Assembly: GCF_900113255.1 (NCBI RefSeq)
Contig: NZ_FOOR01000002.1
Span: 1-64,000, forward strand
Reading direction: 5' to 3'
DNA: 64,000 bases
Origin: Novosphingobium sp. CF614
GTDB taxonomy: Bacteria > Pseudomonadota > Alphaproteobacteria > Sphingomonadales > Sphingomonadaceae
Below the pieces are notes generated by a model. That model saw only the letters and a list, made by a program, of their open reading frames with translations. It was not told where the DNA came from and searched no databases. This document shows, piece by piece, positions 9,923 through 18,611 of the stretch. The first letter of the stretch is position 1. Each line of letters opens with the position of its first letter. The position numbers were made by a program, and so were the translations under genes.

Positions 9923-11242
9923 ATGGGAGACAAATACGTGCGGCAGATAGCAATCGTCGGTTCGGGACCCGCCGGCTACTACACCGCGGAAGCGGCGCTC
10001 AAACAGTGGGGCGAAGGCGTGAGCGTCGATATGTTCGACACCCTCCCCGTCCCATTCGGCCTGATCCGCACCGGCGTCGCGCCCGATCACCAGTCGATCA
10101 AGGGCGTTTCCCGCCGCTACGAGGCGACGGCCCTGACGGAAAACGTGAGATTCGTCGGCAACGTCATGATCGGCAGGGATATTTCCGTCACCGAGCTTCA
10201 GGATTTCTATGATGCCGTGATTCTGGCGACAGGCGCCCCCAACGATCGCAAGCTGGGCCTGCCGGGCGAGGACTTGTCCAATGTCTTCGGCAGCGCCGCC
10301 TTCGTCGGCTGGTACAACGGCCACCCCAATTTCGCCGACCTCGATCCGCGATTCTCGCACGATACCGCGGTCGTGATCGGCAACGGCAACGTCGCGCTCG
10401 ACGTGACGCGCATCCTCGCCAAGGCCCATGAGGAATTCACGGGTTCCGACATCGTCACCCACGCCCTCACCGCACTCGACGCCTCGCGGGTACGCCGCAT
10501 CGTCGTCCTTGGCCGGCGCGGCCCGCACCAGATCGCGATGACGCCCAAGGAACTGGGCGAGCTTGCGCACCTCGCCCGCGCCCGCCCGCTGGTCGATCCC
10601 GTCGACCTGCCCGGTGAAAGCGAGGACGCCGTGCTCGATCCCGGCCAGCGCAAATCGGTCGCCCATTTGCGTGCCTTCGCAGCCGCCGAGCCGCGCGCGG
10701 ATCGCGAGATCGTCATTGAATTCGATTTCTTCGCTTCGCCCAAGGCCATCATCGGCGACCAACGCGTCGAGGCAGTGGAAATCGAGCGTACCCGGCTGGT
10801 CGATGGCAAGGCCGTCGGCACCGGCGAAACCTATCGCATCCCCGCCGGCCTCGTCGTCGCCTGCATCGGCTACCAGACCTCGAAAATCCCGGATGTCCCC
10901 TTCGACGAGAAGGGCGGCCGCTTCGCCAATGTGGATGGCCGCATAAGGCCGGGCCTCTATTGCGTCGGCTGGGCCCGGCGCGGCCCCACCGGCACGATCG
11001 GCACCAACCGGCCGGACGGTTTCGCCGTGATCGAGAAGGTCGCTGAGGACATGGGCGACGGCACCGGCAAGCCCGGACGCCCCGCCTTCGACGCGCTGGC
11101 CGGGAAACGGGGCATCCACTACGTCAAGTTCACCGACTGGCAGAAGATCGACGAAGCCGAAATCGCCAACGCCCGCCAAGGCGCCCCGCGCGAAAAGTTC
11201 GTCGCGGTGGAACACATGATAGAGGCGGCCGGCAGGGGGTGA
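9923..11242 (+). CDS. NADPH-ferredoxin/adrenodoxin reductase-type flavoprotein (FprA-like)
   Basis: This 439-residue protein is of the class that passes electrons from NADPH through FAD to a ferredoxin. The FAD dinucleotide-binding motif GSGPAGYYTAE is at 14-24. The signature FGLIRTGVAPDHQ follows. A second Rossmann motif VIGNGNVALDVTRIL is for NADPH, and the late segment GPTGTIGTNRPDG matches the family. The length fits bacterial FprA. It is unlinked to the P450/ferredoxin pair at 55-57 kb but could serve as the missing reductase for it; that is inference. An in-frame GTG five codons downstream is an alternative start. Confidence 0.88.
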   Translation: MGDKYVRQIAIVGSGPAGYYTAEAALKQWGEGVSVDMFDTLPVPFGLIRTGVAPDHQSIKGVSRRYEATALTENVRFVGNVMIGRDISVTELQDFYDAVILATGAPNDRKLGLPGEDLSNVFGSAAFVGWYNGHPNFADLDPRFSHDTAVVIGNGNVALDVTRILAKAHEEFTGSDIVTHALTALDASRVRRIVVLGRRGPHQIAMTPKELGELAHLARARPLVDPVDLPGESEDAVLDPGQRKSVAHLRAFAAAEPRADREIVIEFDFFASPKAIIGDQRVEAVEIERTRLVDGKAVGTGETYRIPAGLVVACIGYQTSKIPDVPFDEKGGRFANVDGRIRPGLYCVGWARRGPTGTIGTNRPDGFAVIEKVAEDMGDGTGKPGRPAFDALAGKRGIHYVKFTDWQKIDEAEIANARQGAPREKFVAVEHMIEAAGRG

Positions 11243-11304
11243 GGTTCGAAAAGTGCGCAGGACCAAGCGCGAGGCGGATCATGCCCTGTGCGCTGCCCGC
11301 CGCA

Positions 11305-11769
11305 TCATTCCAGCGGCACGCCCGGCACGTTTTTCGCCGTGCGGATCGTCAGCGAGGTCTTGACGCTGTCCACGTTGGGCGCAGGGGTGAGCTTGCTGGT
11401 CAGGAATTCCTGGAAGCTCTGCAGGTCCCGGCTGACGATCTTGAGGATGAAGTCGATTTCACCGTTGAGCATGTGGCATTCGCGCACTTCCGGCAGGCCC
11501 TTCATGTGCTCCTCGAAGGCGCGCAGCGATTCCTCGGCCTGGCTCTTGAGACTGACGAGAGCGAAGACGGTAATCGTGAAGCCCAGCTTCGAAGCGTCGA
11601 GATCCGCGTGGTAGCCCTGGATGATGCCCGCTTCTTCAAGGCTTCGGACGCGGCGCAGGCACGGCGGCGCGGTCAGCCCGACGCGCTGGGCCAGTTCCAC
11701 GTTGGTGATCCGCCCTTCCGCCTGCAGCTCGGCCAGCAACCGGCGGTCGATTTCATCGAGATTTATCAT
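11305..11769 (-). CDS. Lrp/AsnC-family transcriptional regulator
   Basis: From ATG 11769 (MINLDEIDRR), preceded by GAGGA, this is a 154-residue Lrp-type regulator. The N-terminal helix-turn-helix (about 5-55) contains RITNVELAQRVGLTAPPCLRRVRSLE. The C-terminal RAM ligand-binding/oligomerisation domain (about 65-145) contains the glycine turn LNGEIDFILKIV. Such proteins bind amino acids and act as octamers that wrap DNA. The upstream gene cluster is divergent, so it may control itself or the histidine kinase across the 253-bp gap. The longer open frame to 11916 is not supported by the family length. Confidence 0.9.
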   Translation of the reverse strand: MINLDEIDRRLLAELQAEGRITNVELAQRVGLTAPPCLRRVRSLEEAGIIQGYHADLDASKLGFTITVFALVSLKSQAEESLRAFEEHMKGLPEVRECHMLNGEIDFILKIVSRDLQSFQEFLTSKLTPAPNVDSVKTSLTIRTAKNVPGVPLE

Positions 11770-12022
11770 GCATGCATTCCTCGGCGGGCTTCGTCTGCGG
11801 CATTCCGATGCAATATCCACATCGAAAACACCAGCACCCTGTAATATTATTGTTCCATAGCGTAATCGTCCCGCTTTGCAACGCCCACAAAGTGAACGCT
11901 TCCGCTTGTCCGCCACTTTGGTAGGAGAGAACCTTCACCGGTCTTTTCCCGTCAATGGAAGGCGGAAAGACCTCTGGTCCGCACGGCTCGGCTGGGCTGC
12001 GCGGATCGCGCCTGGAGCCCGA

Positions 12023-13840
12023 ATGCACTTCGACGATCGCCTGGAAACGGTGCTTCGCTTACCGGATTCCGGCGATGGCCTGGCGCGAATCCAGTATCGC
12101 CAGTTGATCGATATTCTCGGGCGCCTGCCTGGCGATGTCCACTCCGAAGCCGTGGATGCGGGACTCGCCAGGATCGAGGCGCTTTCCGCGCGGATTCCCG
12201 TGGCCGATCGCGCCCGCCTGCTGCGCCAGCCGCTGCAACCCTTGACCAACCCGCGCCTGCTCTGCCTGCTGGCGCAGGCCGAGCCAGACGTCGCCAGTGC
12301 CGCGATCGGCGCCGCGCGGCTCGGCGATGCCGAGTGGCTCGCGCTGATTCCCGAACTGCCCGTCCGCGCGCGCGGAATCCTGCGCCATCGCCGCGATCTC
12401 TCCGCGCCCGTCGAAACCCTGCTCGAAAGGCTGGGCATCCGTGACCGGGCGCTGCCGCCGATAGCCGAACCTTGCGGCGAGGCAGCCACCGGCTCCGGTC
12501 CAGCCATCAGCGCCGACCAGGAATATATTTCCGGCGATGTCCTGGAACTGCTCGACTTCGTCGACGATCCCCCGCCCCCGACCTCGCTCAGCGAATGGGC
12601 CCAGGCCAGGGCGGCCAAGGAACATGCCGCCCTGGCCGCCGCTTCAGCCGCTCCGGTATCGGCTTCCTCCGCCGATGCGGGGATCGGCGCCATCGTCCGG
12701 CGGATCGAGGAATTTCGCAAGGCGCGCGAAGCGAAAGGCGTGCCCGAGCCGGGTACGGACGCACCCCGGCTGCCGCTCGGCGATACGGCCCCTGTCCGGC
12801 TCGCGGTCGCGGTCGACTTCGCGACCGATCCGGAAGGCCGCATCACCTGGGCGGATGGACCCTGCGCGCCCGCGGTGTTCGGCCTCAATCTCACCGTGAC
12901 CGGAGAGGAAGGCATTGGCGACCACGCTCTAGGCACGGCCATCCGCCACCGCCTGCCGCTGCGCGCGGCGCGCCTGCGTGTCTTCGGTGCTCCGGCAGTC
13001 AGCGGCGAATGGCAAGTCGACGCCGTTCCCCAGTTCGATCCGATGGGCGGCCGCTTCATCGGATACTGCGGCCGCATGCGCCGCTCCACCGCCGCCCCGC
13101 TCGACCTTCCCGCCTCGACATCCGGCGAGGCGGACCGCATGCGCGAGATCCTCCACGAACTGCGCACGCCGGCGAATGCCATCCAGGTCGCGGCGGAGAT
13201 CATCCAGCAGCAGCTCTACGGCCCTGCCCCGCACGAATACCGCGCCCTGGCGGCGGCAATCGCCGGCGACTGCGCCCATATCCTGGCCGGTTTCGAGGAA
13301 CTGGATCGACTGGTGAAGCTGGAAACGGGTGCGCTTACGCTCGACGCCGGCGAGTGCGACCTGGCGCAAGTGCTCGCCCAGACAATCACCCGTCTGCGGG
13401 CCTGGACCGATCCGCGTCGCAGCGGTTTCGCGGTAGACCCGGCGACCACTTCACCCGCCCTTCCCGTCCGCGTCGACCGTGCCGAGACCGAACACCTGGT
13501 CTGGCGCCTCTTCGCCGCCCTCGCCGGCGCGACCGCCCCCGATGAAGTGCTGTCGCTGTCCTGGACGCACGAAGGCGGCCGCGCCATGGTCCATGTCACC
13601 CTGCCTTCGGCGCTCGCCTCGCGCGAGCGGGACGACCTGTTCGGCACTCCGCCGGGCGAGCGCGGGCAGGCGCTCTCGGCCGGCATGTTCGGGATCGGTT
13701 TCACCTTGCGCCTCGCCGCCGCCGAAGCGGCCGCGGCCGGAGGAGGCCTGCGACGCGAGCATAATACGCTATGCCTATGGTTGCCCGACTTGACCCCTGC
13801 CGGCACAGGCAATAGCACAGTTGAGAATTACTCGCGCTAA
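12023..13840 (+). CDS. Soluble sensor histidine kinase with a large helical N-terminal region
   Basis: From ATG 12023 (GGAG nine bases upstream) this is a 605-residue protein. Residues 1-170 are Leu/Ala/Arg-rich and helical, resembling a repeat-type sensory region of unknown ligand. An Ala/Pro-rich linker follows, with a possible PAS-like segment around 255-345. The dimerisation/phosphoacceptor domain has the H-box HELRTP with His378. The C-terminal ATP-binding domain (about 470-600) is divergent: the G-box survives as MFGIGFTLRLAAAEAAA, but a clear N-box is not obvious. There is no membrane segment and no response regulator gene beside it, so the partner is elsewhere. An upstream extension to 11876 is open but unlikely. 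Confidence 0.8.
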   Translation: MHFDDRLETVLRLPDSGDGLARIQYRQLIDILGRLPGDVHSEAVDAGLARIEALSARIPVADRARLLRQPLQPLTNPRLLCLLAQAEPDVASAAIGAARLGDAEWLALIPELPVRARGILRHRRDLSAPVETLLERLGIRDRALPPIAEPCGEAATGSGPAISADQEYISGDVLELLDFVDDPPPPTSLSEWAQARAAKEHAALAAASAAPVSASSADAGIGAIVRRIEEFRKAREAKGVPEPGTDAPRLPLGDTAPVRLAVAVDFATDPEGRITWADGPCAPAVFGLNLTVTGEEGIGDHALGTAIRHRLPLRAARLRVFGAPAVSGEWQVDAVPQFDPMGGRFIGYCGRMRRSTAAPLDLPASTSGEADRMREILHELRTPANAIQVAAEIIQQQLYGPAPHEYRALAAAIAGDCAHILAGFEELDRLVKLETGALTLDAGECDLAQVLAQTITRLRAWTDPRRSGFAVDPATTSPALPVRVDRAETEHLVWRLFAALAGATAPDEVLSLSWTHEGGRAMVHVTLPSALASRERDDLFGTPPGERGQALSAGMFGIGFTLRLAAAEAAAAGGGLRREHNTLCLWLPDLTPAGTGNSTVENYSR

Positions 13841-13906
13841 TCCCGTGTCTTGTGGCCTTGCTTGGTAACAACGTCGGATGCGGCGCGAACGAGAGGGAAA
13901 GTTGCT

Positions 13907-14911
13907 TTGCCAGGGCCCAATCTCCTGGAACCGCCAGGCAAAGGCAATCTTGCCACCTTCCGCGAAGGTTTTGGCCAACGCTTTATCGTCACTGTCGATA
14001 CCGAAGAGGAATTCAACTGGGACGCTCCGCTCGATCGGTGCACGCACAGTGTCATCACGGTTCCCGCGTTGCGCAAATTCCAGCAGTTCTGCCAAGGGTT
14101 CGGCGTCGTTCCCACCTATCTGATCGACTATCCCGTCGCCTGCTCCCGCTACGCGCCCGAAGCGATCGGGGATGCCGTGTCGAAGGGTCTGGCCGAAATC
14201 GGCGTGCAGCTTCATCCCTGGGTCAGTCCCCCGTTCGAGGAAGAAGTCACCGAGTTCAACAGTTACGCCGGCAACCTTCCCTTCGCCCTGGAGCGTGAGA
14301 AATTCCGCACCCTTCGCGACCGCATCGCGCAGGCCTTCGGCACCTCGCCCCTGATATACCGCGCCGGGCGCTATGGCCTTGGCCCGCACACGGCGGAAAT
14401 CCTGCGAGAATGCGGAATCGCCATCGACACTTCGGTACGCCCGCACTTCGACTATAGCGGCAACGGCGGCCCGAACTATCGCGATCACCCGCTGCGGCCC
14501 TACTGGATCGACCCCGAACGCAGCCTGCTCGAACTGCCGCTCACCACCGTTTACTGGGGGCCGCTCCGACAGGTGGGTAACGTAATCTACCCCCACCTGT
14601 GGCGCGCACCTTCCCTGCGCGGCGTGTTGGCGCGCGCCGGCCTGCTGGAGCGCATTGCGCTCACACCCGAGGGGATCACCTTGGAAGAGGCCCTGCGCGG
14701 TGTCGATATCGCGATCGACGAAGGATTGCCGGTGCTGGTGTTCTCGTTCCACAGCCCCTCGCTCGCACCCGGCCATACCCCCTATGTGCGCAGTGACGAG
14801 GATCTCGACGCATTTTACGACTGGTGGCGCGCACTCTTCCTCCAACTGGAGCGGCGCGGCGTGAAACCGACGAGCGTGGCCGACATCATGGCATCGGTGA
14901 AGCTTGCCTGA
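13907..14911 (+). CDS. Polysaccharide deacetylase family protein (WalW-like)
   Basis: This is a NodB-like carbohydrate deacetylase fold protein of about 334 residues. The metal/acid motif VTVDTEEEFNWD lies near residue 30, and GVQLHPWVSPPFEE provides the histidine part of the metal site. A further conserved-looking stretch YRAGRYGLG follows. No signal peptide is visible, so it probably acts on a cytoplasmic lipid- or nucleotide-linked sugar precursor. No ATG precedes the first motif. The proposed start is TTG 13907, with GAGGG nine bases upstream; the frame is open from TTG 13850, so the start is uncertain. Its neighbours are a histidine kinase upstream and a tRNA downstream. Confidence 0.8.
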   Translation: MPGPNLLEPPGKGNLATFREGFGQRFIVTVDTEEEFNWDAPLDRCTHSVITVPALRKFQQFCQGFGVVPTYLIDYPVACSRYAPEAIGDAVSKGLAEIGVQLHPWVSPPFEEEVTEFNSYAGNLPFALEREKFRTLRDRIAQAFGTSPLIYRAGRYGLGPHTAEILRECGIAIDTSVRPHFDYSGNGGPNYRDHPLRPYWIDPERSLLELPLTTVYWGPLRQVGNVIYPHLWRAPSLRGVLARAGLLERIALTPEGITLEEALRGVDIAIDEGLPVLVFSFHSPSLAPGHTPYVRSDEDLDAFYDWWRALFLQLERRGVKPTSVADIMASVKLA

Positions 14912-14978
14912 TCGCTCGAGCCGAGCTAACGCGCACCCGCCCCGGTCGGTCCTTGTCCCGCCGGAGCATGGCGACTGG

Positions 14979-15054
14979 GGGCCTGTAGCTCAGCGGTTAG
15001 AGCTGGCCGCTCATAACGGCTAGGTCGCGGGTTCGAATCCTGCCGGGCCCACCA
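14979..15054 (+). tRNA. tRNA with CAT anticodon (probably Ile2, possibly elongator Met)
   Basis: A full 76-base cloverleaf is present. The acceptor stem GGGCCTG pairs with CGGGCCC, with discriminator A and an encoded CCA. The D arm is GCTC/GAGC, the anticodon stem GGCCG/CGGCT with loop CTCATAA, and the T arm is GCGGG-TTCGAAT-CCTGC. The anticodon is CAT. The short D loop and the TAGGTCGC variable region look more like the isoleucine-2 (lysidine-modified) tRNA than elongator methionine. That distinction is inference. Confidence 0.93.
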
Positions 15055-15060
15055 TTTCAA

Positions 15061-15088
15061 TCCGGGCAGCCCGCAACGGCTGCCCGGA
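15061..15088. terminator. Strong hairpin between the tRNA and the converging stress-protein gene
   Basis: A perfect 11-bp stem (TCCGGGCAGCC paired with GGCTGCCCGGA) encloses a 6-base loop, starting 7 bases after the tRNA CCA end. There is no long T tract on either side (TAAAAT follows on the plus strand). It is placed to end the tRNA transcript and also lies 48 bp beyond the stop of the converging gene, so it may be bidirectional. Confidence 0.65.
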
Positions 15089-15135
15089 TAAAATCCCGCC
15101 CCCCGGCCACCGATTGACCCCGGCCGATGCCGGGC

Positions 15136-15945
15136 TCAGTGAGCTAGGAACAGCGGCAAATCGCTGTGGGCAAGCATCGAACGGGTAACGCCGCCAAAAA
15201 GCGTTTCGACGGCAGGCGAATGACCGAAGGCTCCCATGACGATATAGGTGGCCTCGACTTCGTGCGCCTTTTCGAGCAGAGCGGCGTAGATCATGCCATC
15301 GACATCGGGCCGGGCAATCTCGATCCGGGGATGGATATCGTGCCGGGAGAGATATTTCGCGGCCGACGTAGCGGCAAACGCGCCTTCCGTTTCTTCGACG
15401 TCCAGCAGGATCACATTGCCCGACAGCTTGAGCAGCGGCACGGCATCGCGCAGCGCGGCGTCGGCCTCGCTCGACCCGTCCCAGGCGACCAGCACGGTGC
15501 CGGACAAGTCCAGCCCGCCCGCGTCCTTCGGAACGGCCAGGATCGGGCGACGCGCCCTTCCCGCGACCTGGCCGACAAGCCGCCGCAGTTCCGAAGGCTG
15601 GCCGTGACCGAACGGGCTCGACAGGACGATGAGATCGGCCAGGCCCGCCGCCGCTTCGACCGATTCGCCGGGAAAGCCCACGGCCTCCTTCAGGTCCCAT
15701 GAGACATTCTCATGTGCGAGCCGTGCCTCGAGGCGAGAGCAATTGGCGGTTTCACGCAGCTGTTCGTCGGCCATCAGTTCCGCCGCGACGGCACCGCTGT
15801 AGGAATCGTAGGTGAGAGCCGCGGGCGGCACCACGACATCCAGGCAGGTAAGATGCCCCTCGACGGCCCGGGTAACGTCGAGCGCCACCTGCAAGCGGGC
15901 TTCCTGACCTTCATCGTCATGGGCAAGCAGCAGAATATTTTTCAT
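15136..15945 (-). CDS. Tandem-domain universal stress protein
   Basis: This 269-residue cytoplasmic protein has two UspA-type Rossmann-like domains. The N-terminal half (about 1-140) starts MKNILLLAHDDEG. The C-terminal half (about 150-269) ends with MGAFGHSPAVETLFGG, close to the G-2X-G-9X-G ATP-binding signature. This suggests that only the second domain binds nucleotide. The gene is transcribed away from the ALDH region and ends opposite the tRNA hairpin. Usp proteins respond to starvation, oxygen or envelope stress; no specific signal is visible here. Confidence 0.9.
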   Translation of the reverse strand: MKNILLLAHDDEGQEARLQVALDVTRAVEGHLTCLDVVVPPAALTYDSYSGAVAAELMADEQLRETANCSRLEARLAHENVSWDLKEAVGFPGESVEAAAGLADLIVLSSPFGHGQPSELRRLVGQVAGRARRPILAVPKDAGGLDLSGTVLVAWDGSSEADAALRDAVPLLKLSGNVILLDVEETEGAFAATSAAKYLSRHDIHPRIEIARPDVDGMIYAALLEKAHEVEATYIVMGAFGHSPAVETLFGGVTRSMLAHSDLPLFLAH

Positions 15946-16400
15946 GATAGGCTCCTCGTGCTGATCCAGGCCAGCTTATGAGCGCCTCATGCTGCCGCCA
16001 TCGGGAATGTTACTGATGCCACGGTCACATCCGCTCCGCCACGGATTCGAAGTCAGCGCGAAATCCAGCAGAATGTCCGGCAGAATTCAGTCGATCGCTT
16101 GAACTGCAAAAACGCATATCCGATTGCCGAATTTGGGGAATAGCCTGGCAACAACGCCGAGACGATATGGCAGGCATCCGGCTACGAGGTGATCTATGCT
16201 TCCTTCCTTGTTCGTCTCACACGGGGCGCCGACCTGAGGCGATGCGATCTTCGTTGATGCCGCCGGATGGAAGCCGGGAATCGAATCTGACGCCCACGGC
16301 ATGACGGGCTCCCGAACCCGCCATGCCGCTATCGTCCTCCGGGCAAAGCCGGCGGGATGCGAACCCGCTCGCCGATCGGATATCTACGCATCCTTGCGGC
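15946..16400. other. Intergenic stretch with a gene remnant
   Basis: This 455-bp gap separates the stress-protein gene from the ALDH gene. It has no intact gene. On the plus strand it contains the apparent start of a broken extradiol dioxygenase gene, described separately. The remaining sequence has short open stretches only and looks like decayed coding DNA. Confidence 0.5.
16196..16237 (+). pseudogene. Remnant of a LigB/4,5-DOPA-type extradiol dioxygenase start
   Basis: After a good ribosome-binding site (GAGG, six bases upstream) an ATG opens a 13-codon frame reading MLPSLFVSHGAPT and then TGA. This is essentially the N-terminus I recall for class III extradiol dioxygenases of the YgiD/DODA group, where the His of SHGAP is a metal ligand. 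Nothing downstream continues the family in any frame I could follow. I read it as the surviving 5' end of a deleted or decayed gene. A chance match is possible because the fragment is short. Confidence 0.5.
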
Positions 16401-17849
16401 TCAGGTCGCGATGACGGCGGTCTTCTCGACCGTGAACTCCATGATGTCGTCGTGGCCGTAGCCGCTGTCCTTGATGCCGCCGAAGGGCAGTTCGTAGCGG
16501 GTCTGGAGGTAGGTGTTCACCCAAACATTGCCCGATCGAATGTCGCGGATGAAGCGGTTCACCCGCGCCAGGTCCCGCGTCCACAGGCCCGAGGCGAGAC
16601 CAAAGCGGCTGTCGTTGGCGATCGCGATCGCTTCTTCCTCGGTATCGAAAGGGATAACCGCCGCAACGGGTCCGAAAATCTCTTCCTGACAGATGCGCAA
16701 GGCGTTATTCGTTGTCATGAACAGCGTCGGCTCGACCCAGAACCCGCCGGGGCGCGAAGGCACCAGCTCGGGCCCATAGCGACCGCCAAAGACAAGCTGC
16801 GCCTCCTGCTTGCCGATTTCGATGTAGCCGGTGACTTTGTCGAACTGCGGCTGCGAGATCAGCGGCCCCATCGTAGTTTCGGGATCGAACGGATCGCCAA
16901 TCCTGATCTGCTTGGCGATCGCCTCCATCCGCCCAAGCATCTCATCCAGGATCGGACGCTGGATCAGGATGCGCGAGCCGCCGACGCAGGCCTGGCCGGC
17001 ATTGGTGGTGTAGATCGCCTGCGTGGTGACGCCCGGCGCGGCCCGATCAAGATCGGCGTCGGCAAAGACGATGTTCGGGGATTTGCCGCCCAGCTCGAAG
17101 ATGCACGAAGTGAGATTGTCGGCGGCGGCGCGCTGGATCATCCGCGCGGTATCGGGCGATCCCGTCATGGTGATCTTGCGCACGTCCGGATGGCGCACCA
17201 GCGGATCGCCGACATCCGCGCCGAGACCGGACACCATGTTGACCACGCCGGGAGGCAGGATCTCGGCCAGCAACTCTCCGAAGCGCAGGATCGCGGGCGA
17301 GGCCTGTTCCGGCGGCTTGAGGACGACGGTGTTACCCGCCGCGATCGCCAGCGAAGCCTTGGACGATGCCATGCCTTGCGGCGAATTGTAGGGCACGATC
17401 GCCGCGACCACGCCGTAAGGCTCGCGCCGGGTGATACCCATCGTGTTGGCATCGAGCGGCACGCTGCGCCCGGTGACGGCATCAAGCGTCAGCCCCGCCG
17501 CCCGGTCCCAGAGAAACGACAGGCCACCGGCAGGGGTGGGCACATTGCTCTTGCGCGCCTGGCAGCCGATGCCCATCAACTCGAGCCGGGTCAGCTCGTC
17601 GCTGTGCTTGCGGAATATGTCGCCCACCTGGCGCAGATAATGCGCGCGCCCGGCAGCCGGCAGCGCCGACCACGCGGGAAACGCCTTCCGCGCCGCATCG
17701 ACCGCCGCTTCGACATCGGTCCGGTCGCTGGCTGGAACCCGCGCCCACACTTCGCCGGTGGCGGGATTGATGGAATCCAGGTATTTCCCGGAGGCTGGCG
17801 CCTGGAGTTTCCCATCGATCACATTGCGATACATTGGCAAATCGGTCAA
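16401..17849 (-). CDS. Aldehyde dehydrogenase family protein
   Basis: This cytoplasmic NAD(P)-dependent enzyme of 482 residues oxidises an aldehyde to the acid. The cofactor region includes IVPYNSPQGMA and the GSPDTARMI turn. The general base Glu is in ELGGKSP, the nucleophilic Cys is in NAGQACVGGSR, and the EEIFGPV motif follows. The proposed start is TTG 17849, six bases after GGAGAG; an in-frame ATG at 17834 is the alternative. The substrate is not known. An A+T-rich block at 17985-18020 upstream probably holds its promoter. Confidence 0.9.
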   Translation of the reverse strand: MTDLPMYRNVIDGKLQAPASGKYLDSINPATGEVWARVPASDRTDVEAAVDAARKAFPAWSALPAAGRAHYLRQVGDIFRKHSDELTRLELMGIGCQARKSNVPTPAGGLSFLWDRAAGLTLDAVTGRSVPLDANTMGITRREPYGVVAAIVPYNSPQGMASSKASLAIAAGNTVVLKPPEQASPAILRFGELLAEILPPGVVNMVSGLGADVGDPLVRHPDVRKITMTGSPDTARMIQRAAADNLTSCIFELGGKSPNIVFADADLDRAAPGVTTQAIYTTNAGQACVGGSRILIQRPILDEMLGRMEAIAKQIRIGDPFDPETTMGPLISQPQFDKVTGYIEIGKQEAQLVFGGRYGPELVPSRPGGFWVEPTLFMTTNNALRICQEEIFGPVAAVIPFDTEEEAIAIANDSRFGLASGLWTRDLARVNRFIRDIRSGNVWVNTYLQTRYELPFGGIKDSGYGHDDIMEFTVEKTAVIAT

Positions 17850-17980
17850 AATCGCTCTCCGTTGGCTGTTCAAGCATGTTTCGGGTCGGACCCCGAAATC
17901 GTTCTGTTCCCAAACCTTCTGGCGCTTGCGCTTCCGGTTATCAAGGCAGGCGCGCCTGTGCATGGAACTGCCCTTCCTTC

Positions 17981-18023
17981 ATAACTATATTTTTTCTTAT
18001 ATAGATAATCGCGAGCTAACAAG
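17981..18023 (-). promoter_or_regulatory. A+T-rich imperfect palindrome upstream of the ALDH gene
   Basis: In a 60+% GC region this stretch is almost pure A/T. The arms ATAACTATAT and ATATAGATAAT face each other across a T-rich centre. It lies about 130-170 bp before the aldehyde dehydrogenase start and reads TATATAAG on that gene's strand, so it could be a promoter/operator. The 17850-18148 gap holds nothing else that I recognise. Confidence 0.35.
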
Positions 18024-18148
18024 ACCCGCGACGGGAGGTCGGCGGTCGCCACAAGATTCGCCGCGGCCCCGCACAGACGCGTAAAGCTCGACGCGTGTCA
18101 GTTTGCCACTGGAAACCCCCCGCCAGCTCTGCTAACCGCCGCTCCACT

Positions 18149-18225
<77 letters not shown>

Positions 18226-18611
18226 TCTTTTCAAATACTTGGCGGCAACCCGCCCGATCGACAAAAGACCGAGCAGATGCGCGCAACAGGCAAGGAACGC
18301 CGTCGTGGGATGCCGGGCGAACGGGACCTGCGGACAATGGTGACGCTGAAACGAAGAACGGCGCCGCAAAGGAGGTTCAGGGCGGCGGGATGAATGGCAG
18401 GCACGGCCGTTGAATGCCCGCAGGAGGGCCACTGGGGCCGCAAGGACGATCGTATCCACCTCACAGGCGTCATGGAAATTTCCAGCAAATGCGGCAGTTT
18501 GCGAGTTTGCCCCCGTGCGACCGTCATCGTCGGCGCCCTGCCCCTTGCAATTGCGGACAATCCCTTCCAAATGCGCGGGCGTTTTGAGGCGCCAACGGGC
18601 CGGACGAATCC
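18226..18611. other. Leader region upstream of purF, no gene recognised
   Basis: This 386-bp gap lies between tRNA-Arg and purF. Open frames here have chance-like composition and no recognisable motif. It presumably contains the purF promoter and leader. I could not make out a known purine riboswitch fold or a clear PurR-type operator. Confidence 0.4.
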
